Position numbers and translations under genes: made by a program
Part shown: positions 40,306 to 48,063 of the stretch, in pieces
Position numbering within the stretch: position 1 is the first letter of the stretch
Layout of the letters: each line of letters opens with the position of its first letter
NCBI GenBank assembly: GCA_041394885.1
Contig: JAWKHI010000048.1
Location: 1 to 51,349, forward strand
From: DSOI01 sp041394885
Lineage (GTDB): Bacteria > Acidobacteriota > Terriglobia > Bryobacterales > Bryobacteraceae
Length of the DNA stretch: 51,349 nt
Direction of reading: 5' to 3'
The notes under the pieces: model-generated
The model's database searches: none
The model's input: only the letters and a program-made list of their open reading frames with translations
What the model was told of the DNA's origin: nothing

Positions 40306-42888
40306 TTACTCGATGCGAACGACGGAGCTCTCGCGGCGGCCGAGCGACAGGTGGAGTCCGTCCGCGGCGTCCGACATCCGAAACGTACCGGAGGGCAGCA
40401 ACCCCGGTGACTCCTCGTCGTGAAAATGGGCAACCGCTGTATGAGGGCCGGCGGGGAGGCCGTCCGCGCCGAGAGGGGCGGCATAGATGCAGGATGAACC
40501 GTCGACGTTGGAGAGATAGAAGAGCCGCCGGCCGTCGATGGAGAAGGTGGGCGCGGTGCCTCGCGCGACCTCGCGCCACTGGCCAGGCGGAACGGATTCC
40601 TTGCCCCGGAACGGGGCCACCATAACCCAACGGGACTCGTCCTCGCGGACGGCGGTGAAGGCAATGTGGCGTTCATCGCGGGAAAACACGGCGCGGTACA
40701 AGTTCCAAGACGGGTGCGAGAGAATCGAAGTCACCGCGCGGTTTTCACTGTCGAGCAGGCTGACACTTCGCTTCGCCGCCGGGTGGATGTAGCCGAGGGC
40801 TCGCTTTCCGTCGGCGGAAGCGTCCCATGGCAGGCCAACGAGCACGAACTCCTGGCCGTGCTCCTCGCCGGAGCGGCGGTGGATCAGCGAGCGTATGTTG
40901 TCCCGTTTGTGGCGAAACCAGACGGAGAGACCGTCGTTGGAAAGAACACCGACGTCGCCTCCGGAGATTTCCGTGGCCTGCGCAGCGCGGCGCCAAGTCA
41001 GCGGACCGTCGTAGCTGCCGAGCACCAGCCATGACTGGCCGTCGGCGGAGACGTCTTGAAACAGCCCGTCCCCGCCTTGCCCGACTCGCTGGGGCGTGGC
41101 GCCAGGCAGGCCGGGAATCCGGTAGTGCCTCGAGCGCAGAGGATCGAGGCGAACGAAGAGACTGCCGTCGCGGGAGGCCGAGCAACCGGAGGCCCGGGCC
41201 GGCAAGCGCGCGACGAGTTTCAATACGGGATGCGGCTCGAGGAGGATGGAGACCAGTTCCGTTTCGCCACGGATTCCCCACAGTGCGCCGTTCGGACCGG
41301 CAGAGCATAGGGCGACATTCTGGATTGCCCGGATATTGATTTCGGCGAGTTTCCCGGGAGTATCCGATCCGGGCCGTTGTGTCCACAATCGAAAGGAGGC
41401 CATCGGTTCGATGCCTTCCTGGAAAACAATGGTGTCTTCCTCGCCGGCCCAAATGGCGTTGATGACGCGCCGCAGGGGGCGGCCGACAGGGTGGGGCTGG
41501 CCGCCTCGGGCGGGCACCAGGAACCACACTTCTCCGGTGGAGCGGATCGGGTCACCGTTGTTATCGGCGATCGTGAACAGAAGCCCGGTCCCGCTCGGGG
41601 AATAGGCCGCGCGGCGGCCGCCGGCGGCAATCAGGCGTGTCTGTTTCGTGCCGCGGTCGAACTCGTAGAGGCCTGGCGGGTCGCGGCGGGAAAAGAATGC
41701 TACGTAGCGGCCGTCGGGGGAGAGCGCCGGAGACCGGTCGAAGGCTTCGTCCTCCAGCAGCCGTTCCGGGTCGGAGCCGTCGGCGTGGCTCACCCAGATG
41801 TCGTAGCGGCCGGGAGTGCCGCGGCTGGAGGAGAAAGCGATCCATTCGCCGCCGGCCGAAACGGAGGCGTCGAGCCAGAATTGCCCGGGCGGGCTGATGG
41901 CTGTGATCCGCGGAGCACTCTGCCTGGAGACGGCGAAGGCGGCGAGCGCGGCGAGCGCGAAGACCAGGGCGAAGAGGGCGGCGCGAGCTCGAGGGTGGCG
42001 TCGCAGGGCGGAACGCAGTTCCTGGACCGACGCATGGCGCTGTGCGGGGTCAAGCTCGGTCGCCTTTCGCACGATGTCTTCGCGCGCGTCCGCGCCCAGG
42101 ATGCGCTTGTAGATGATGCCGAGGGAATAGATGTCGCTACGCGGCCCGGCTTGACGTCCGGTGAGTTGCTCAGGGCTGGCGTACTCAGGCGTGTAGCCAC
42201 GCACGGTAACGGTGGCGTCGCCGGAGCGGATTACCGTGGCGGCGCCGAAGTCCACCAGCTTGACGCGACCGTCGGTGGAGACGAGGATATTGGAGGGTTT
42301 GAGGTCGCGATGGATTACGCCGCGGGAGTGCGCGTAAGCGACGGCGTCAAGGATCTGTTCGAACAAGCGCAGCCGGGCGGCGGCGTCGAGTTTCCGGCGG
42401 CTGCAGTACTCGTCGAGGTGCTCCCCTTCGACGAATTCGACGACGAGGAAGGGCGCACCCCAGGCAGTGACGCCGCCGTCAAACAGCCGGGCGATGCCGG
42501 GATGGTCGAGCGCGGCGAGGATCTGGCGTTCGCGGCGGAGATCTTCGTGGAGGAAGGTGGCGAGGGCGGCTTCGGAGATGACTTTGATAGCGACGCGGCG
42601 ATCGAACTCGCCATCGGCGCGGTAGGCTTCGTAGACCACTCCCATGCCGCCGCGGCCAAGGATGCGCTTGGTTTGGTAGGGTCCGAAGCGGGGCCACGGC
42701 TCGGAGATGCGGGGCGCGACGGAGTCGTAGCTGCGAAGAAGGCGGCGGACTTCCGCCTCGAGCGCGGTGTCGCCGGCGCTGGAGGATTCGACGAAGCTGT
42801 CGCGCTGTGGGCCGGGTGGGTATTCGAGTGCAGTGTCGAAGATCGCGCGTGTGCGATTGAAGTTCGGTGACTGGTCCGGTGCGCCCAT
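40306..42888 (-). CDS. Membrane serine/threonine protein kinase with PD40 beta-propeller sensor
   Basis: 860 aa. Residues 1-66 form a helical N-terminal region with repeated Glu/Arg (a short dimerising or ECF-linked segment in this family). Kinase domain about 68-310: glycine loop ILGRGGMGVVYEAY, AIKVI lysine, catalytic loop HRDLKPSNIL, DFG in KLVDFGAATV, APE region YASPEQLTG. One transmembrane helix about 322-341 (AALFALVFALAALAAFAV). The outside part (about 345-860) has PD40/TolB-like blades (FSSSRGTPGRYDIW, ALSPDGRYVAFFSRRD). Such Hanks kinases are membrane sensors that phosphorylate cytosolic targets. It ends a minus-strand run that contains an ECF sigma factor; the two are often linked in Acidobacteriota. 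Confidence 0.95.
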   Translation of the reverse strand: MGAPDQSPNFNRTRAIFDTALEYPPGPQRDSFVESSSAGDTALEAEVRRLLRSYDSVAPRISEPWPRFGPYQTKRILGRGGMGVVYEAYRADGEFDRRVAIKVISEAALATFLHEDLRRERQILAALDHPGIARLFDGGVTAWGAPFLVVEFVEGEHLDEYCSRRKLDAAARLRLFEQILDAVAYAHSRGVIHRDLKPSNILVSTDGRVKLVDFGAATVIRSGDATVTVRGYTPEYASPEQLTGRQAGPRSDIYSLGIIYKRILGADAREDIVRKATELDPAQRHASVQELRSALRRHPRARAALFALVFALAALAAFAVSRQSAPRITAISPPGQFWLDASVSAGGEWIAFSSSRGTPGRYDIWVSHADGSDPERLLEDEAFDRSPALSPDGRYVAFFSRRDPPGLYEFDRGTKQTRLIAAGGRRAAYSPSGTGLLFTIADNNGDPIRSTGEVWFLVPARGGQPHPVGRPLRRVINAIWAGEEDTIVFQEGIEPMASFRLWTQRPGSDTPGKLAEINIRAIQNVALCSAGPNGALWGIRGETELVSILLEPHPVLKLVARLPARASGCSASRDGSLFVRLDPLRSRHYRIPGLPGATPQRVGQGGDGLFQDVSADGQSWLVLGSYDGPLTWRRAAQATEISGGDVGVLSNDGLSVWFRHKRDNIRSLIHRRSGEEHGQEFVLVGLPWDASADGKRALGYIHPAAKRSVSLLDSENRAVTSILSHPSWNLYRAVFSRDERHIAFTAVREDESRWVMVAPFRGKESVPPGQWREVARGTAPTFSIDGRRLFYLSNVDGSSCIYAAPLGADGLPAGPHTAVAHFHDEESPGLLPSGTFRMSDAADGLHLSLGRRESSVVRIE

Positions 42889-42991
42889 GGGCTTGGATCA
42901 CGGCGTACCCGGGCGAGCACGCCGTGAAGCCGAGTTTACCGAAGTTGAGTCCCGCGGCGGCGCCAGCAGATCAAGGCATCCCAACTTCGAT

Positions 42992-43546
42992 CTAGCGGAC
43001 ATGAATCGTCGCCGGGTTCGAGGTGGCCGCACCGCTTCGGAGACGGACCTCCACGGGGCCGGGTCCGCCTGTGGCGATGGCGACTACTTGCTCGACTCCG
43101 GCGAAGCTGGGCGCGAGGGCGGCGGCAACTACGGAGCCGGGCGTTCCACCGAAGAGGACCTCGGGGGTAACGTTGGGGATCGACAGCGGATCGGCTGGGG
43201 CACGGGGCCCGGGGGCGAGGCGCGGGGTGGAGTCGCCGAGTCCGGTGGTCCAGAGGATGATGGGGTCACCGGCGGCAACGGGGGATTCGGCGGTGATCAG
43301 GGAGTAGTCGGCTTTGGTGACGACGAAGATTCCGGGAGCGGTTGCGGTTACGGCGAGGTTGGTGGCGACCGACGTCCCCGAGGGCGTCTTGACTTGTAGC
43401 GGATACGTGCCGGGCGCGACGGCTGGTATCTGGATGTTGAGCTGACCGGGGCTCGCGTGAAGAGCAGCTTGGCGCGCATGCCGCCGACGGTGGACTTCGG
43501 TGCCGTTGAACTCCTCAGCGAGTTCGTCGGCGGCCGTGAGCGGCAC
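42992..43546 (-). CDS. C-terminal TIGR03437 (Solibacter-type) domain of a CHRD protein
   Basis: The frame covers the C-terminal part of a larger broken gene (45046 to 42992). From SPGQLNIQIPAVAPGTYPLQ through APGIFVVTKADYSLITAESP, GDPIILWTTGLGDSTP and VLFGGTPGSVVAAALAPSF it matches the TIGR03437 domain known from many extracellular proteins of Solibacter relatives. At its start GTEV-HRRRHARQAALHASPGQ should read GTEV-TVGGMRAKLLFT-SPGQ: two cancelling frameshifts. Upstream in the same frame, SNLPAVSDRGIVNAAG, TSLFGANLAS are typical preceding phrases. Function unknown; the domain is thought to be a beta-rich extracellular module. Confidence 0.7.
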   Translation of the reverse strand: MPLTAADELAEEFNGTEVHRRRHARQAALHASPGQLNIQIPAVAPGTYPLQVKTPSGTSVATNLAVTATAPGIFVVTKADYSLITAESPVAAGDPIILWTTGLGDSTPRLAPGPRAPADPLSIPNVTPEVLFGGTPGSVVAAALAPSFAGVEQVVAIATGGPGPVEVRLRSGAATSNPATIHVR

Positions 43547-44281
43547 GACTCCGGTATCGCTCGCGAGGTTGGCGCCGAAGAGGCTGGTGAGTCCGCGTGG
43601 GGCGGCAGCGGCGGTGGCCGTGGCTCCGGCGGCGTTGACGATACCGCGATCGGAGACGGCGGGGAGGTTGGAAGTGGCGTTCGAGAGCTGTCCGCGCAGG
43701 AAGCCATTGGGGTAGCTTACGGAATGGAAGGTGACATAATAGGCGCCCGGATCGATGGCGGCGCGAATGGCAGCGTGCGCCGGGGTGCCAGGGAGAGGGG
43801 CCTGAGAACGCCGTTTACATTCACGAAAAGTATAGGCTAGCGGGGCTGGGGCCGTACGTCACCGGCGGTCCGTGCGAAAGGGTCCCGGAGCAGCACTTGT
43901 GGTCCGTTCGCGCCCCGCAGCCCTTCATGGATACTGACTCCACCGATACCTGTTCCGACGGGAGAGTGTAGAAGCCGTCGCGGTACTACGCGCTCTCGAT
44001 GGCGCCGGTAGCATCGCGAACGGCGGCGAACCGGATTTGCACCACGCCGTCAGCTGCGAGGTCGCGAACTGGCGGGACTGCGTTCATGGCGGACAGGTCC
44101 GGGTCGAAGCGGGCCACTTCGGCGGGCCGCACCTGGCAGCGGAGAGCCCCAGTGGGTTTACTCTTGGTGCTAAGCAGAACATAAAAATCGTCCGGCTTCG
44201 CCATAAATACCCGGGCCGAGCCTATCCTCCGGTGTGAAGTATACGCGGGCGCAAAACCGGGCCGCACTGGGATCGTTGGTT
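43547..44281 (-). pseudogene. Frame-disrupted middle of CHRD-TIGR03437 protein
   Basis: CHRD-type pieces appear in all three frames: REEYQLFLHSAAPGLNGPG, DDFYVLLSTKSKPTGALRC, VQIRFAAVRDATGAIES, GIGGVSIHEGLRGANGPQVLL and AIDPGAYYVTFHSVSYPNG. Put in order they give two CHRD domains (the second spans an in-frame TAG near 43987). At least four base changes break the frame. Confidence 0.65.
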
Positions 44282-45046
44282 TTACCATATAGGTCGAGCC
44301 CGCGGAGCGACAGATTCAGACGGCCCGGGCCGTTGAGGCCGGGAGCGGCGGAGTGAAGAAACAACTGGTACTCTTCTCTCGCTCCGCCGGCAAAGCTCTC
44401 CTCGAGGAGGCTTTCTGAATTCAATGTAGTCCCCATGGTCGCGCGCGAGGATGGAGAACTCAGCCGCACCGTCGACGTCTGAGGGCGGCACCACGTTCGA
44501 AGGCTTTAGCGAGCAACCGGCGTAGATCTGTCGAACGGCGCGCAGTGCTCCCATGGCGAGCCCATTTGGGTTCGCCGAGGTGGCGACCCGGAAATGAAAC
44601 GCTGAGGGATTGGCGATGAGACGCGGTAGCATCGCCAGATTGGGAACGGCCTGGGGCTCGGTGGCGACGAGGCTCACCGCGTCGGGAGGCATCGTCCCGG
44701 TCGTCCAGAACGGGATCGTGTCCAGGCGCAAGGGGAACTCCACTACTATCGGACCGGTCTGGCCGAGGGGCGCCTCGATCAGCCGGACCGGCGACCAGGC
44801 GGGGCGGGTCTCATTGGTGTCCACACCGACGCCGACGCGCCAGTAGGCGCTGACGAGCCTTCCTTCATTGCTGGTCCGGGTGTAGAGGTAGATCCAACCC
44901 GCGCCTTCGGCGGTTGCGGCGGGGCGGGGCGTCACCGCGGTCGCCGAGAGGTTGAAGCGGAACCGGTACTCGTCGAACTTGTCGGCGAGTAGCGGTGTCT
45001 GGAAGGAGGTGAGCAGTACGGCACAGATGGCCAGTGCGAATTTCAT
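44282..45046 (-). CDS. N-terminal part of CHRD-domain protein (frame-disrupted)
   Basis: Start ATG at 45046, which overlaps the TGA of the upstream gene (ATGA); a 33-base longer start exists at 45079 but the signal peptide MKFALAICAVLLTSFQTPLLA begins here. Residues about 22-165 form a first CHRD-like domain: GWIYLYTRTSNEG, LGQTGPIVVEFPLRLD, AFHFRVATSANPNGLAMGAL. CHRD domains are beta-rich extracellular modules with no known enzyme activity. After HGDYIEF the frame is lost (the correct one reads NSESLLEESFAGGAREEY). The gene probably continues to 42992, about 685 residues: signal, three CHRD, TIGR03437. Confidence 0.72.
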   Translation of the reverse strand: MKFALAICAVLLTSFQTPLLADKFDEYRFRFNLSATAVTPRPAATAEGAGWIYLYTRTSNEGRLVSAYWRVGVGVDTNETRPAWSPVRLIEAPLGQTGPIVVEFPLRLDTIPFWTTGTMPPDAVSLVATEPQAVPNLAMLPRLIANPSAFHFRVATSANPNGLAMGALRAVRQIYAGCSLKPSNVVPPSDVDGAAEFSILARDHGDYIEFRKPPRGELCRRSERRVPVVSSLRRSRPQRPGPSESVAPRARPIW

Positions 45047-46149
45047 TGGCGCCCCCGCTTCACTTCGTAGCGATTCCACGGGCCGGGGAGCGACGCGCCC
45101 GGGTCATACGACGAGTCGTCGGTGGCGATGTACTCTTCGCCTCCGTTGGACCACACGAACTGCGTCCCGGCGCCGAATTCCATCGTGCCGCCCTTCGAAT
45201 CCTGAAACAGGTCGACATCGCGGATGTAGCGGCTGAAGCTTTCCGCCATACGGTCGTTGGATTGCTGGCCGTTGCGCCAGGTGCGCATCTGGATGTCGCC
45301 GGCTTCGCTGAGAGCTCGGGACATGATCTGCGATCGCGCCATGATGCCCTGGATGGCCACGCGGCCTGCATCGATGGTCCGTTGGGCCAGTTGCATGCCG
45401 ATCCGGTTGATGGCGATCTTCCAGGCCGGGTTCACGCGGAGCGAATTCATGATGGTGGCGAAGATCGGGTCGTACCGGGCCAGTTCGCCCACTGGGGCGC
45501 GATAGGCGAACACGCTTTCCGCCGCGGAGGTGTAGACGCCGCCGCCGGCGCCGTCGCGGCCGATGATGACGAAGGTGCTGGCGGTAATGCGCTCGTCGAA
45601 CCGGCTTCCGTTTTCGGTGACCTCGAGCCGGGCCACAGCGGCGTCGGACCGGATCTGCGCCATCGAACCCATTTGCCGCGCCTGTTGCTGGTGCTTCTGC
45701 TGGAGTACCCGCGCTGTTTCCGGATGCGGATCGACGCCTTTCATCGTGGCCCCGCGTCGGAAACCGGGGACCAGGATCTGTCCGAGGAACTGGCGCGCGT
45801 CGAACGGAGGGTGGAATCGGCAGCCGTCGCCCTGCCCCGGCGGCGGCGCGTACTGAAAACCGTCGCCCCACGACGCGATGTAGTTGGGAAACATCTCAAA
45901 CGCGAGCCGCCCATCGGGACTCGTGACGCGCGCCGAGACCGTCACCAGCCCGCCCGCGCAGGCCGCCTGCGGATTCCACTGGATGTTGCTCTCCGTTTTC
46001 CAGCCAGCGGGAACCAGCAACCGGAGTGCCACCACCGGACGTTCGAATCCCTGCCGGTCCACGAAGTCCGTCATCTTGAAACGCATCGGCAGGCCGACGG
46101 AGAAAGCGGTGGATGCGGCGAGAGCCGCCAAGAGAAAAAGCCGAGTCAT
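45043..46149 (-). CDS. Secreted protein sharing a C-terminal domain with 30158-31777
   Basis: 368 aa. Signal peptide MTRLFLLAALAASTAFS. Residues about 22-110 form a beta-rich region with PVVALRLLVPAGWKTESNIQ, like the P-x-x-W-K segments of the 30158 protein. Residues about 135-200 are Gln-rich helical (VLQQKHQQQARQM), followed by YTSAAESVFAYRAP. The C terminus from about 290 (SNDRMAESFSRYIRDVDLFQD, GTQFVWSNGGEEYIA) is the shared module. Function unknown. It lies 51 bases after the ECF sigma factor on the same strand and overlaps the CHRD gene by 4 bases, so it is probably in one operon with both. Confidence 0.8.
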   Translation of the reverse strand: MTRLFLLAALAASTAFSVGLPMRFKMTDFVDRQGFERPVVALRLLVPAGWKTESNIQWNPQAACAGGLVTVSARVTSPDGRLAFEMFPNYIASWGDGFQYAPPPGQGDGCRFHPPFDARQFLGQILVPGFRRGATMKGVDPHPETARVLQQKHQQQARQMGSMAQIRSDAAVARLEVTENGSRFDERITASTFVIIGRDGAGGGVYTSAAESVFAYRAPVGELARYDPIFATIMNSLRVNPAWKIAINRIGMQLAQRTIDAGRVAIQGIMARSQIMSRALSEAGDIQMRTWRNGQQSNDRMAESFSRYIRDVDLFQDSKGGTMEFGAGTQFVWSNGGEEYIATDDSSYDPGASLPGPWNRYEVKRGRQ

Positions 46150-46200
46150 GCACAGTAATGCGCAGAGCGGCGGCGCAATGCTTCAGGAAATATCAGAAAT

Positions 46201-46794
46201 TCAAACTTCCGGGTGGAGCCGGCTGTGCATCCAGGTGAGGGCGAAGCGCACATGGCGATCCACTGTCGATTTCGACGAACCGAGCAACTCGGCGGTTTCC
46301 TCGGCGGTGAAACCGAAGAAATAACGGAGCTCGATGGCGCGAACGCAGTCCCCGTCGAGATTCTCGAGTTCGTTCATCACCGCTTCCAGGTCAAGCGTGG
46401 GCGCGGCGTCCGGCCCGCCGGTCCAGGCGAGTTCGGCGTTCAGGGGGATATTCCGGAGCCCCGCCCCGCGCTTTTCCGCTTTTGCCGCGCGGGCATGCTG
46501 GATGAGGATCCGTCGCATCACGCGCGCGGAGAAGGCGAAAAAGTGGTTCCGGTCTGCGATGGTCACCCGTTTCACATTCAGCAGTTCCAGAAACAATTCA
46601 TTGACCAGTGCGGTCGGCTGCAGGGTGTGGCCGTCACGCTCGCGGCTGAGGAAGGAGGAGGCGATGGTGCGGAGGTTCTCATAGACGAAGGGCGTCAAAC
46701 GCTCGAGCGCAGCGTGGTCGCCCTCGCTCCATCGGCGAAGTTGAACGGTTACGTCTCCTTCCGGTGTAGCCTGCAACGACTTGTAGCTTAACAA
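46201..46794 (-). CDS. ECF RNA polymerase sigma factor (TIGR02999-like)
   Basis: 197 aa from a TTG at 46794; AAGGAGAC lies inside the coding part, so the start is not certain. Sigma region 2: LVNELFLELLNVKRV, FFAFSARVMRRILIQHARA. Region 4: CVRAIELRYFFGFTAEETAELLGSSKSTVDRHVRFA, a helix-turn-helix that reads the -35 element. The conserved DHAALERLTPFVYENLRTIA start and TLQPTALVNEL stretch are those of the acidobacterial/planctomycete ECF group whose members are paired with Hanks-type kinases. No anti-sigma gene is visible, so phosphorylation by the kinase at 40306-42888 is a plausible control, but not shown. Confidence 0.93.
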   Translation of the reverse strand: MLSYKSLQATPEGDVTVQLRRWSEGDHAALERLTPFVYENLRTIASSFLSRERDGHTLQPTALVNELFLELLNVKRVTIADRNHFFAFSARVMRRILIQHARAAKAEKRGAGLRNIPLNAELAWTGGPDAAPTLDLEAVMNELENLDGDCVRAIELRYFFGFTAEETAELLGSSKSTVDRHVRFALTWMHSRLHPEV

Positions 46795-46809
46795 AACGAC
46801 ACTCCGCGT

Positions 46810-47859
46810 CTACGACTTCACGCCCCGGAACATGAGTCCGGTGGCTTCGCGGGAGCGGCGTTGGACTACCGGTGCGTCGCGGCTGGCGGAGACAAACACG
46901 AGGCGGTCGCGCTCGGCGAGAACGGTGTCGGCGGGGGGCTCGCGCAGCACCTCGCCGTTGGCGCGGATGATGCCTACCAGGAGGACCTGACCGGAAGCGG
47001 GGAAGTGGATCTCGTCGCGGCGAGCGCCGATGAGGGCGGAGCCGGGGGCAAGTTCGGCTTCCGACATGGACAGGCCCAACAGGCCGAGGCTTTCCTCGAG
47101 TTGCTGGCGGCCGCGGGAGAGGATTTCCTCGGCGGACGGATTGGTGATGAGCTGGCAGATGCGGAGCGCTCCGATGGCGGAGGGAAGCACGACGCGGGTG
47201 GCACCGGAGGCGATGAGTTTGCGCTCGGTGGCGGGATTTTCGGCGCGGGCGATGATCTCGATTTTCGGGTTCAGCTCGCGGGCGGTGAGGGTGATGAAGA
47301 CGTTTTTGGCATCGTCGGGCAGGACGCTCGCCAGGACGCGGGCGCGTGCGACGCCGGCATCCTCGAGAGCCGCCTCTTCAGTCGCGTTTCCGGTGACGAC
47401 GAGGTAGCCGAGGGCTTCGGCGTCTTTGATACGGGCGGGGTCGGCATCGACGACGACGAAGGCCTGGCGGGCCTGGCGGAGCTCGGTGGCGAGGATGCGT
47501 CCGACGCGTCCGAAACCGCAGACGATGGCGTGGCCCGCCAGCCGGTTGATTCCCTTGGTGCGGCGGTGGGTGCCGAGAACGCGGTCGATTTCTCCTTCGG
47601 TGAGCATCTGGATGAATCCTCCGGTGACGTAGATGAGGGACGAACAGCCGACGATGATGATGGCGATGGTGAAGATGCGCAGACCGGGGTCGAGGATGGG
47701 GCGGACCTCGCCGTAGCCGACGCCGAAGGTGGTGATGGTGACCATGTAGACGGCTTCGAGCAGGGTCCATCCGGCCATGACGTAGCCGATGACGGCGACG
47801 ACGCAGCAGACGGCGAAAACACTGCTGCCTTGGACGATTTTGCGAATAGAGGCTTGCAC
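46810..47859 (-). CDS. K+ channel with RCK (TrkA-N/TrkA-C) domains
   Basis: 349 aa from a GTG at 47859. Two transmembrane helices (about 12-30 and 60-83) flank a pore loop with selectivity filter TTFGVGYGE at about residues 43-51. Residues about 105-225 are an RCK/TrkA-N Rossmann domain: HAIVCGFGRVGRILATEL, VVVDADPARI, LVVTGNATEE, and a second lobe with RAENPATERKL. Residues about 260-345 are the TrkA-C ligand domain (LAPGSALIGARRDEI, LVGIIRANGEVL). The layout matches MthK-like channels gated by ligands such as Ca2+ or nucleotides. It regulates K+ flux across the inner membrane. It ends 15 bases before the sigma factor gene, same strand. Confidence 0.94.
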   Translation of the reverse strand: MQASIRKIVQGSSVFAVCCVVAVIGYVMAGWTLLEAVYMVTITTFGVGYGEVRPILDPGLRIFTIAIIIVGCSSLIYVTGGFIQMLTEGEIDRVLGTHRRTKGINRLAGHAIVCGFGRVGRILATELRQARQAFVVVDADPARIKDAEALGYLVVTGNATEEAALEDAGVARARVLASVLPDDAKNVFITLTARELNPKIEIIARAENPATERKLIASGATRVVLPSAIGALRICQLITNPSAEEILSRGRQQLEESLGLLGLSMSEAELAPGSALIGARRDEIHFPASGQVLLVGIIRANGEVLREPPADTVLAERDRLVFVSASRDAPVVQRRSREATGLMFRGVKS

Positions 47860-48028
47860 GGGTCACCGGGTCTGCTTATTTCCGCGACGGGGCAGGCGCT
47901 ATTCCGAGGAGTGGCGGGGTTGGACTGACGGGATCCTTCCGCAGTGTATCGCGAATCCGAGCCCGCCTATCGGGCGCCCTCATCCAGGACGATTACTGCA
48001 GAGACCGGTGAAAGGATCCCTCGGGAGA

Positions 48029-48047
48029 CGTCATTTCTGGAATGACG
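48029..48047. promoter_or_regulatory. Perfect inverted repeat before the DUF2339 gene
   Basis: CGTCATT-TCTGG-AATGACG lies 17-35 bases upstream of the ATG at 48064. It may be a repressor site or an mRNA hairpin covering the leader. A longer inverted pair GGGATCCTT (47930-47938) / AAGGATCCC (48012-48020) encloses the region just upstream. Confidence 0.4.
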
Positions 48048-48063
48048 CCTTTGCGCGGCACGT

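Noticed and set aside
41377..42870. 497-codon plus-strand frame opposite the PD40 kinase
   Set aside because: Gly/Glu/Ala/Asp-rich shadow; the minus strand has all kinase motifs.
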